A DNA stretch of 64,000 nucleotides from Polyodon spathula (lineage: Eukaryota; Chordata; Actinopteri; Acipenseriformes; Polyodontidae): contig NC_054548.1 in assembly GCF_017654505.1 (NCBI RefSeq), forward strand, positions 27,436,969 to 27,500,968. The letters are read 5' to 3'. A model generated the notes under the pieces. It was not told the DNA's origin. It worked only from the letters and a program-made list of their open reading frames with translations, and made no database searches. Positions within the stretch are counted from its first letter, which is position 1. Each line of letters opens with the position of its first letter. A program made the translations under genes and the position numbers. Shown one piece after another: positions 56,370-64,000 of the stretch.

Positions 56370-57675
56370 AGCGTCTCCTCTCTGCGGGTCAGCTGACGCT
56401 TCGGCATCCACTGCATAGCGTTTTTACGCTCAGTACACACGCTTCGGCGTTTCTAGTTTCAGAGCTTCGGCGCTTCGGAGCAGCGCTTTGCCACTTTGTG
56501 CTTAGTGCCTCGGCACTTGGGGCTTGGTACACGCACCTCCACGCTCGGCACTTCGGCGCTGTTGTGTGAAATTTAATTACTTTAAATTTAAAAGGAAGTT
56601 GATGTGGAAGTAAATAAGACAATTACTTCACAGAGTAATTTTAAAAGGTCCTTTATTATTTCACACACACACACACACACACACGCAGTTACATACACAG
56701 ATGCTATACTGCGAATAACGATATCCCTAACGGGACACAACCCAACAAGGTTACATACAAAGATTATATTAATCACAGGTCAATACAATCCATGAGACGC
56801 AACTGAACTAATTCTTACCCTTCCAAGCGGATCGGGAGAGCCCTTCGACCCTGGTAAGAGAAAGCAGATGTCTCCAAGAAATTACCGAGCAGGACTGCGC
56901 GCTAATCCTCACGGCTGACTCTCATCAGAGCAGAGGAGAACCCCGTCCTTTATAACTTACCAAGTTAGGCTTTTGCATGCGAGAGAGTAATTGGCCAGAT
57001 CACTCCCTCGAGGCTCGGCCCTCTGAATAAACCATTCCTTTCCCTAGAACATTCTAACTAAAACAAGTTATATAAACGTGACAAAAACAAGTTATATAAG
57101 ATATGGGGTTATTATAGGGCAAGGGCAAAGATGAACTCGAACGCATTTCTAGAACACACTTTTTTTATTACAGGCGCTCGACGCTCTGCGCATTCACATC
57201 GACGCACCCGCGATCGATGCTCAACGCTCCTGCGCTCGATGATCGGTGCATTAATACATCAACGTTCGATGCACGCACCTCGATGCTCAACGCTCCTGTG
57301 CTCGACACTGGGTGCATTAATACATCCCGCGTTCGATGCTTGGCACATCGCCGCCTCGACGCTGGGTGCACGCACCTCGGCGCTTCGATGCTCCAGCGAT
57401 CGACGATTGGTGCATTAATAGACCGATGCTCGGTGCACGCACCTCAATGCTCCCATGCTCGACGCTTGGTGCACTAACACCTTGACACGCTGTGCACGCA
57501 CCACGACGCTCGACGCTCCCACGCTTGACGGTCGGTGCACTAATACCTCGACACTCTATGCACGCACCTCGACGTCTGGCGCCTCGACGCTTGGTGCATT
57601 AACGCCTCGACGCTCGACCCCTAAACACTCAACGCCTCGCCGCTCGGTACACGTACCTCGACGTTCGGCACATTA
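56370..57675 (+). repeat. GC-rich irregular tandem repeat in DIRS copy 2 leader
   Basis: Between the left terminal repeat and gag, short phrases built from CTCGACGCT, CGGTGCA, TTAATAC and CGCACCTCGA recur in irregular units of about 40-70 bp (56390-56560 and 57173-57675, split by the solo LTR). Open frames across it are low-complexity. The repeats could form hairpins in the RNA leader. Confidence 0.8.
56560..57172 (-). repeat. Solo retroviral LTR inside DIRS copy 2
   Basis: Nearly identical to the LTRs at 25777 and 29990. Flanked by a perfect 5-bp target duplication GGCGC (56555-56559 and 57173-57177). No internal viral sequence remains, so it arose by LTR-LTR recombination. Confidence 0.95.
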
Positions 57676-57681
57676 ATCAAG

Positions 57682-58760
57682 ATGTCTGGGTTTCATCGTT
57701 GCGTCACCTGCCAGGCTAAATTGCCAGCAAGCGATCCGCACAAGGACTGTGTGGCATGCCTGGGACCAGAGCACGCCGCGTCTGCCTTGGCAGACAGATC
57801 ATTTTGTTCGCTGTGTGCTAATTTTCAACAGCACACTCTTCGCCAGAGGGCGAGGAAAGCAGCGGGAGCCACTCCCCTTCCTTTGGGTCGTCCTGCACGG
57901 TGTCTGCTCCTTCGTAGTCTACACCACCTGTGAAATTGCAGCTATTGAGGAGCCCCTCCCAGCTTACAGCTGGTCAGAGATCTCCAGAGCATAGACGTGC
58001 TCGGGAACGCTCCCGTAGCCCGCCTATCTGACACTGAGGACCCTCCTCTCGCAGGGAACGCCCTCGCCAGTCACGGTCTCGCTCCATTTCACCCCATCAT
58101 AGGGGACGCTCTCGTTCCCCTTGCCGGGACAGACGTCATAGGGACATGTCAGACATGGCAGAGCTCACGTCTAAGACGTCCCAGTTCATGGATGTGATGA
58201 TGGGTCAGAAATAGCTGCTCATGTCGCTGACCAACAGGGCACCACAGACCACGACACACAGGTGTCATGGAGGGAGCGAGTGAGGCGGGGCTGGTGTCTT
58301 TCCCACCAGTCGATGTCGCCTTCGTGGCGCTAGTCAAAACATCGACTTTATCGGGCCTAACTAAGGACCCTGCATGTCCTAATCGACAGTGCAGGATCAC
58401 GGAGGTTCATTTGAAGAAGGGATATGCAGCGGCTACAGAGGCAGTCAGACTGTCCAACGTGACCAGCCTCCTGTCAGTCTACCAGGCGTCGCTGGTGAAA
58501 GACCTCCCTGAGCACCTTTCGGCGTCCTTGAGGGCGGAATTGGCGTTGATTGCCCAGTTCCTTGTTAAAATAGCCCAGCTAAATGATCGGGCCCAGGGCA
58601 GGAGTATTGCGTTTCTAGTGGTCACTAGAAGGCAGCTCTGGCTCTCGCAGGTGAGCGAGAGTCCAAGAGCCCGACAAGGTCCCGTTGCTAAATGCCCCCA
58701 TCACACTGGGGCACACGTTTGGCCCAGCGGTGGAGGAGATGCTGCAGCACTCTGCTAAAG
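57682..58760 (+). pseudogene. DIRS gag, frameshifted
   Basis: Starts MSGFHRCVTCQAKLPASD; residues CVTC...CVACLG...FCSLC give paired cysteines like a small zinc-binding module (57700-57830). The first frame runs 57682-57933, later parts are in other frames: an arginine/serine-rich stretch (58000-58140), MSDMAELTSKTSQFMDVMM (58146-58202) and, in 58267-58758, VRLSNVTSLLSVYQASLVKDL and RSIAFLVVTRRQLWLS, the helical gag core. At least two frameshifts and a stop at about 58212. Gag packages element RNA. Confidence 0.8.
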
Positions 58761-59371
58761 CCCGGGAGGCATCTCAACAAATGGCGAAGATGTGGCCGCA
58801 TAAGCCCTTCCAGCCTCAGTGCCAACAGGAGCATCAGTGGCGAAAGACACCACCACAGCACCTACTGCGGCCGTGGGGTGCTAAGACACCTCCGTCAGCT
58901 GCAGCAGCGCGTGGTCAGTCTCCATTTTCTGGACCACGGCGCGTAGAATGCCGCCCTAGAGGAGGTGGCAGGTCACATCCTCGTGGCGCTGGCCAGCCCC
59001 CCCTGAGCGTACGCAGCCAAAGCAGCCCTGAGACACCCAGGCAGCTATTAGCAAACCCCTATACTGTTCCACAGCTCCAGTTCTGGCAACATTGCGCCAA
59101 CGACATCTGGGTGCACAAGACCATTTCCACCGGGTACACCCTTCAGTTCTGGTTAAAGCCTCCCCCCTTCAGGGGGGTGGTCATAACTGCAGTGAAGGAC
59201 TCGGTTCAGTCCTCAGCTCTGAATGTGGAAATACAGGCACTGCTCAGGAAGCATGCCATTCAACAAGTAGACCCTGCTCTGATCGACCAGGGGTTCGATA
59301 TGAAGGTTCTAAGGTCTCCATGCGCCCAAATCCAACCTTTTTACCAAAGGTTATATCTCCGTTCCACATAA
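58685..59371 (+). pseudogene. DIRS pol N-terminus, truncated before the RT palm
   Basis: 228 codons. A proline/glutamine/arginine-rich start (to about residue 120) leads to WQHCANDIWVHKTISTGYTLQFW and KDSVQSSALNVEIQALLRKHAIQQV, the lead-in to DIRS reverse transcriptase. After LIDQGF (about 59292) the sequence switches to recombinase sequence, so the RT palm, RNase H and half of the recombinase are deleted and the frame ends in unrelated residues. Confidence 0.8.
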
Positions 59372-59853
59372 ACCAGCCGGTTGAGTTGATGGCGTTCCAT
59401 CCTCCTCCCTTTTCCTCTCCAGAGGAACAACAGTTACACATGCTCTGCCATGTGCTGGCATTGAGGTGTTATATTGACCGTACAATGACCGTGAGGCAAA
59501 CAGAACAACTGTTCATATGCCATGGTTCTAAGACCTTGGGTCAGCTGTTGTCAAAACAACGCCTTTCTCACTGGATAGTGGATGCTATTAAATTAGTCTA
59601 TGAGTCTGCAGGCCTTCCACCGCCAGGGCAGTTGAAGGCGCATTCCACTAGGGGTATGGCAACATCCTGGGCCCTCTTTAGAGGGGTGCCAGTGTCTGAT
59701 ATTTGCGCGGCAGCCAGTTGGGCTACACCGCATACCTTTATGAGGTTTTACAGACTAAATGTGCTGGATTCCTCTTCTCCATTATTTGGAGCATCTGTAC
59801 TATACTCTATGGCACCTCAGGATGCCAATGTAGTGTTTAATACCCCACCTTAG
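59300..59853 (+). CDS. DIRS tyrosine recombinase catalytic domain (C-terminal part)
   Basis: Frame open from 59092; recombinase homology starts around 59310 with VSMRPNPTFLPKV. It includes RTMTVRQTEQLF, SKQRLSHWIVDAI, AHSTRGMATSWALFRG (His184 and Arg187 of the 59092 frame), ASWATPHTFMRFYRLNV (His214 and candidate nucleophile Tyr220), ending at the stop at 59851. The N-terminal DNA-binding part is missing. These residues form the R-H-R-H-Y type active site that joins circular DIRS DNA to the chromosome. The region is better preserved than in copy 1. Confidence 0.85.
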
Positions 59854-59997
59854 GACAGGTGTCATTGCGAGCATAGACGCTGAGGCGCAGCTCCGCATAT
59901 GCCTAGATGTATTGCCTACTCAGTTGCGTTATGACGTAAGTCTGTCCTACTGCCGAGAATCCTCCCTCGCGACAGCATGGGTACACTGTTCCCATAG

Positions 59998-60080
59998 CTT
60001 GATGGTTATTTTCTAATTGAAAGGGAACGATAGGTTGCGGATGCAACCCCGGTTCCCTGAAAGAGAAAATAACCATCAAG
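59998..60080. repeat. DIRS copy 2 internal complementary region
   Basis: First half (CTTGATGGTTATTTTCTAAT, GAAAGGGAA) is the reverse complement of the left end from 55503; second half (CGATAGGTTGCGGATGCAAC, then CCGGTTCCCTGAAAGAG) is the reverse complement of the right end up to 60289. Both halves end in AACCATCAAG/CTTGATGGTT. Confidence 0.9.
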
Positions 60081-60107
60081 CCACGAGGTTGCTCCGGAAG
60101 CCTTCAC

Positions 60108-60289
60108 GGCCTGAAGAGCAAAAGAGGAAGAGAGTCTCCACGCGCTGCATATTGTAAGCTCCCAGGGGGGTGGGCTTACACGGCAGCTTTGCTATAAAGC
60201 TCAGCCAATCCTACTGCCTGATGGCAATAGCCCATACCTTGATGGTTATTTTCTCTTTCAGGGAACCGGGGTTGCATCCACAGCCTATC
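60108..60289 (-). repeat. DIRS copy 2 right inverted terminal repeat
   Basis: Reverse complement of 55503-55680, plus an outer extension (GGGAACCGGGGTTGCATCC) copied in the internal complementary region. Confidence 0.88.
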
Positions 60290-60292
60290 GTT

Positions 60293-60679
60293 CTTTTAGT
60301 GGTACCACTTTAGCAACACTGTGTTAATATACAGACAAGCAGAACACTCACAGTTTTTCGAATATACAAGACGGGATCCTTCTTGCAAAGGAACAGATCA
60401 CAAAGCCACGCCCCCCTATTTATACCCTCACCCCTGACCCCTAGGTTAACGAGTGCATCCACTCCTCCAATCCTCAGATGCCACGTCGTTTACCGTCCGG
60501 GTCAGTGAGCTTGGGTGCCGTAGCTCCGCCTCTTTCCTAAATGGCCGGCTTCCACCTACCCTTCGGAATAAATTGTCTTGCCATTTGTTTAAGTTTACTC
60601 TGTTCCTTCTTTCTAGTGGCCTCACCAGTCGGGAAGGAGATCTAACACCAAGCGTCATTCGATCTCTGTCACAGGGTTA
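60293..60679. other. Unclassified flanking DNA
   Basis: Short overlapping frames on both strands (60446-61004) without a domain. It may be part of an older repeat that the DIRS element entered. Confidence 0.4.
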
Positions 60680-60892
60680 CACATGCACACACCACCATGC
60701 AATCTCTACCACCATGTTACCCCTGCACGCACCCCACCAAGCAAACCCTGCACGCACACTCCACTGTGCGAACCCTGCACGCACACACTACCATGCAACC
60801 CCTACATGTGTACACCCACCATGCAACACCACCATGCAAGCCCTGCATACACATACCACCATGCAACCCCTGCACGCATACACCCACCGTAG
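60680..60892. repeat. CA-rich minisatellite, right copy
   Basis: Seven to nine irregular units of CACCATGCAACCCCTGCA type, period roughly 20-35 bp. The histidine/cysteine/threonine-rich ORFs across it are repeat artefacts. Confidence 0.85.
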
Positions 60893-61562
60893 CAAATCTT
60901 TGCAAAAAATATTTTCAAGGTGTTCAGCCTCATTCATGTCTATGGCAGGGTTGAAAAACACATTTTCAGGCATATCTCTCGAACCACCATTCAAAGTGAT
61001 ATAGACTCAGGGGAGCACCCGAAATCACCTCCTAAAATGGTGCGGCAAGTCATGACAAGAAAATCAACTTTGCTGAGCCGTCCTGGCGTCTAGAACCATG
61101 GGTCCCCGCCACAAAAAAATAAATCTAGTTCCTAACCCCCACAGAACCTGAGATAAATCCAAAAACGACTCTTCTCGGGTCATATCTCCATGACCCCAGG
61201 GCCTAGAGCCCAGGTTGAACTTCACAGGGTCATGTCTGGGGCCTTCTTTCACAGGAAGCCACCTGTTTTCAAATCCTAAATTTTCAACAAATGTTCACAT
61301 TTTCAGCATGATGGCGTGTCAAGTTTGGATTTCCAATAGCTTTTGAGCTCCAGCTTGGCAAAAAAAGTCCTAATTGGGGTGCTTTCCAGATGGGGACACG
61401 TCAGTTGGAGAGATAAACAGAGGCCCTGAGGTAGACCCTGTACCGATTTTCAAGTCTTGGGGACCCCTGGAACCCAAGATATAGCACCCTGAAAAATATG
61501 CAACGGGAAATCCCATTATGAAACACCTTTGGCGCAACACCCGTCATCTGTCGACCGGGTGG
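60893..61562. other. Unclassified repeat-like DNA
   Basis: Moderately GC-rich, with GGGTCATATCTCC and GGGTCATGTCTGG phrases but no clear frame. Confidence 0.4.
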
Positions 61563-62050
61563 CGTACGAACCCGTGGCCAATGTCTTTCTTTTGCCAAGA
61601 CTCTTTTGCACGCAAAGAGTGTCCTTCAAAGTTTGTTGGCCCAGGGCTCGTGGAGATATGGGTAAGATAAGAGACCACCCCCCTCCCTATGGCAAATTCC
61701 ATTATAAAAACATCATCAGGGTAAGGCTCGGCAAATTGGCGGTTGTGGGTTGTACGAACTTCAAGGAACCCATTTTCTTTAGCTATGACTGTTGTGCATC
61801 TAAAGAGTGTACTACCGAGTTTGTTGGCCCAGGATTTGTGGACTTATGGGATACGACAGGAGGAACCCCCTGTTCGCGATTTCCTGTCATATTTAGGCCC
61901 GCCAAATTGCAGTCGGGGGTTGTACGAACCCAAAAGGAACCTATTTTATTTGGCTAAAACTATTATTCATCTAAAGAGAGTACTTCTGAGTTTGTTGGCC
62001 CAGGATTTGTGGACTTGGGGGATGAAAGGACGATTCCCCGGGAAACCTGC
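61563..62050. repeat. Diverged tandem repeat of about 170-190 bp
   Basis: Three units begin near 61563, 61751 and 61921 with GTACGAAC; each later carries AAAGAGTGT/AAAGAGAGT and GTTTGTTGGCCCAGG then GTGGA(G/C). The last units also share CCAAATTG/CAAATTGGC. The period differs (188 then 170 bp). Confidence 0.8.
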
Positions 62051-62317
62051 GGACCTGGAAACATTGCTCTGCATCAACATGTTGTAAAGTGTTTCAGTCA
62101 GTGTTGCATTTCTGTTCTTTCCTGAGTTTCCCTTTTTAAATATGAATAAATACAATCTGCTGCCATCGAAACAGAACAGGAATTATAGTGACAGCCAAAT
62201 AGTCCACAACAATAAAAGCTACAAATAAACCTATTGGAAATACAGACTTAAAGGAAAAACTAACTCACAAATATTTGATGCAGGTTCCATTTCTAATCAT
62301 TTTACTCTGACAATCAC
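62051..62317. other. Intergenic DNA
   Basis: Nothing recognised. Confidence 0.5.
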
Positions 62318-62426
62318 ACCCCCCCCCCCCCCCCACCACCACACCACCACCACCACCACCACCACCACCACCACACACAAACCCCACCACCCCCACACCC
62401 CCACCCCCTAACCCCCCCCCCCCCAA
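62318..62426. repeat. C-rich / (CCA)n low-complexity tract
   Basis: Poly-C, about ten CCA units and again poly-C. Confidence 0.97.
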
Positions 62427-62599
62427 GTAAAAAATACGTTTAAAAAAAAATGTAAATAGAAATGGCAGGTGACCAATTTTGAAAAGGTGGTCGCCCTAGT
62501 TTTGCACAAGTGAAGGCGACAAAAAACACTATATACCCTATTCATTAAAACATCACTTTGTAGTGCAAATTTGAGGAATGCAACAACACAACTTGCAAA

Positions 62600-62925
62600 T
62601 TGCAGGACATGCAGATAATTGTTCTAGAAGCACAAGTGTCACCAGTGTTTTCCCATGCAGTACCATCTCTTAGACACAATGAAATGCAGTATTGCGCTAC
62701 ACCGTTATGAGCAAGTACAACTGGATGTTTGAATGGGCTAGGAGTGTGCAAATTGCTAAAGAGCACCTGTAATACATGCAAATAACGAATCCAGAAGCAT
62801 GAGTGTCTGGATCTTTTGGACATTCACAAGCAGTGAATGTCCTGGGAGGCTGAAAAATGGTACAGAATACCTCTAGGATATGCAGATAATAAAATCAGAA
62901 GCACAAGTGTCTATCTGGGTTGGTT
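62600..62925. repeat. Three diverged copies of a short motif
   Basis: ATGCAGATAAT...AGAAGCACAAGTGTC occurs at about 62610, 62773 (as ATGCAAATAACG...AGAAGCATGAGTGTC) and 62880, spacing 164 and 106 bp. Confidence 0.6.
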
Positions 62926-63404
62926 CCTATTTCACAGCTTGTCTTAGAAGGACACAAATCATTATATTGCAATGTACTTGAAAACATCCCTTTTTAAAGT
63001 GTTTTTCATCCATAGCATGATGTAGAAACTCAATTTAAATGTAGTGTCAGACTGGTAGTCCCTAACTGATTCAAGTGTTTTTTTTTTTGGGATTACCATG
63101 TTCCTTCTCAAAAGTGTTTTAATATTAGCCTTAAAGGAAAATTACTGCTTTAATTAATTTTCATGCATCTATTTCTTCATCTTAATAAGAAATATGTTTC
63201 TTTTTTTTTAACATTTACATTTTATTTCTGTTTCTTCATAAAAAAAAAAAAAATGTTTTCTGGGGAGAGTAAAAAATACATTAGCTTTGATTCATGTACT
63301 AAGGGTTACTCTTAAATGAATTCATGATCCAGTTTATGGTAAACTGTGCATGCGTGACTTAGAAACTCGGCTGTCAGCTAAGCAGAATATCCCAAAACTG
63401 GTGT
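62926..63404. other. Intergenic DNA
   Basis: AT-rich with A- and T-runs; nothing recognised. Confidence 0.5.
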
Positions 63405-63530
63405 GAATTTGAAAATGCAAAGTTGCCCAGAATTTGGGACACTATCTAAAAAACAGAGTGGCCCAGAAATGTGGCCATTATTTGAAAAGCAAAGTGGCCC
63501 AGAATTTGGGATGCAAATGAAAACAGGGGC
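63405..63530. repeat. Short tandem repeat with GTGGCCCAGAA core
   Basis: Three to four units of about 36 bp with the core AGTGGCCCAGAATTTGGG (63420, 63461, 63494). Confidence 0.75.
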
Positions 63531-63900
63531 AGTCGACATGTAAAAATATGATTACATTAGAGATAAACTATGTATCATGTATTTGAAAGAAAAAAGTACA
63601 CCACCACAGAAAGCCAATTCATATATTTGTGCTGTGCATACCATGATAATTCATATAAAGTAATAACCCATAGTTTGATATATTAGTTCAGCAAAATACC
63701 ACATTATATTTTAATTGAAAGTTTGTGGAAAGCAGATCTAAACTTAATACTGTTATCCGGTTCCATCCCAAAAACCGGGCCTGTGAAATACCTCGCTCTA
63801 TGATTGTAATTGATTATGATCCAGATTTTTAGCTCTGGCTTGACATTTTACCATGTGCTCTGCTTGTCCCATTGTATCTACATTTCTTCGAAGCTTTTAA
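63531..63900. other. Intergenic DNA
   Basis: Nothing recognised. Confidence 0.5.
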
Positions 63901-63909
63901 TATATATAG

Positions 63910-63980
<71 letters not shown>
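63901..63980. repeat. (TA)n microsatellite
   Basis: About 33 TA units near the right edge of the window, with one interruption. Confidence 0.97.
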
Positions 63981-63984
<4 letters not shown>

Positions 63985-64000
63985 ACTGCCTCATTACTGC

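Larger units (their letters stand above)
55503..60289 (+). mobile_element. DIRS-type retrotransposon, copy 2 (RT and RNase H deleted)
   Basis: Inverted terminal repeats (55503-55680 and 60108-60289), gag, the start of pol, a tyrosine recombinase and an internal complementary region, in that order on the plus strand. GTT lies at each edge (55500-55502 and 60290-60292). Pol jumps from the RT lead-in to recombinase near 59310. A 613-bp solo retroviral LTR is inserted in the 5' part. The layout is a DIRS derivative able to move only in trans, if at all. Confidence 0.93.

Noticed and set aside
57131..57676. Arg/Thr/Ala-rich ORFs between the solo LTR and DIRS gag
   Set aside because: They read through the GC-rich tandem leader in several frames with no domain, so they are repeat artefacts.
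60453..61004. 183-codon His/Thr/Cys-rich ORF
   Set aside because: The central part is a minisatellite translated in several frames; no domain outside it.

Overview
This is vertebrate genomic DNA made almost entirely of transposable elements. No host multi-exon gene, rRNA, tRNA, CRISPR array or bacterial operon is evident. Long AT-rich intergenic stretches, (TA)n and (CA)n microsatellites, Tc1/mariner copies, CR1 and L2 LINEs, Gmr1-type Ty3/Gypsy elements, DIRS tyrosine-recombinase retrotransposons, hAT elements and a fish-type tRNA SINE point to a ray-finned fish. The SINE and the CR1/DIRS mix suggest a non-teleost such as a sturgeon or paddlefish; that lineage is an inference from recalled repeat families, not a proof.

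Layout. 0-2.6 kb: minus-strand Gmr1-like Gypsy element (LTR, gag, CCHC/protease, start of integrase) entering from the left edge. 2.6-9.2 kb: intergenic DNA with pogo-like ends, a 1-kb inverted-repeat element and an L2 LINE 3' end. 9.8-13.3 kb: a DIRS element (minus) keeping RT, RNase H and recombinase. 15.3-16.5 kb: a transposon with about 130-bp terminal inverted repeats and a decayed conserved protein of unknown function. 16.5-18.8 kb: two hAT elements, one inside the other, each with a perfect 8-bp target duplication. 20.8 kb: tRNA SINE. 25.1 kb: THAP-domain ORF. 25.8-30.6 kb: a young endogenous retrovirus (minus) with two near-identical LTRs, an intact gag ORF, a broken env, a dUTPase remnant and almost no pol. 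31-33.2 kb: a second Gmr1-like Gypsy remnant with integrase ahead of RNase H. 34.2-38.9 kb: three Tc1-type elements separated by TA/CA microsatellites. 39.4-40.1 kb: solo LTR. 41.1-47.4 kb: a CR1 LINE (minus) abutting a decayed multi-copy fish protein of unknown function (plus), itself split by a second CR1 fragment. 49.7-51.3 kb: another Tc1. 53.4-53.9 kb: 47-bp minisatellite. 55.5-60.3 kb: a second DIRS element (plus) with terminal repeats, internal complementary region, gag and recombinase but no RT, carrying a solo LTR of the same retrovirus family. 60.7-64 kb: several unrelated tandem repeats and a (TA)n tract.

No genes here form a working pathway. The common theme is non-autonomy: elements with preserved ends but missing or broken enzymes (pol-less retrovirus, two DIRS copies with complementary deletions, hAT and Tc1 copies without working transposase). 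Nesting gives a relative chronology: the retroviral LTR is younger than DIRS copy 2, the second hAT is younger than the first, and a CR1 is younger than the unknown protein copy it splits.
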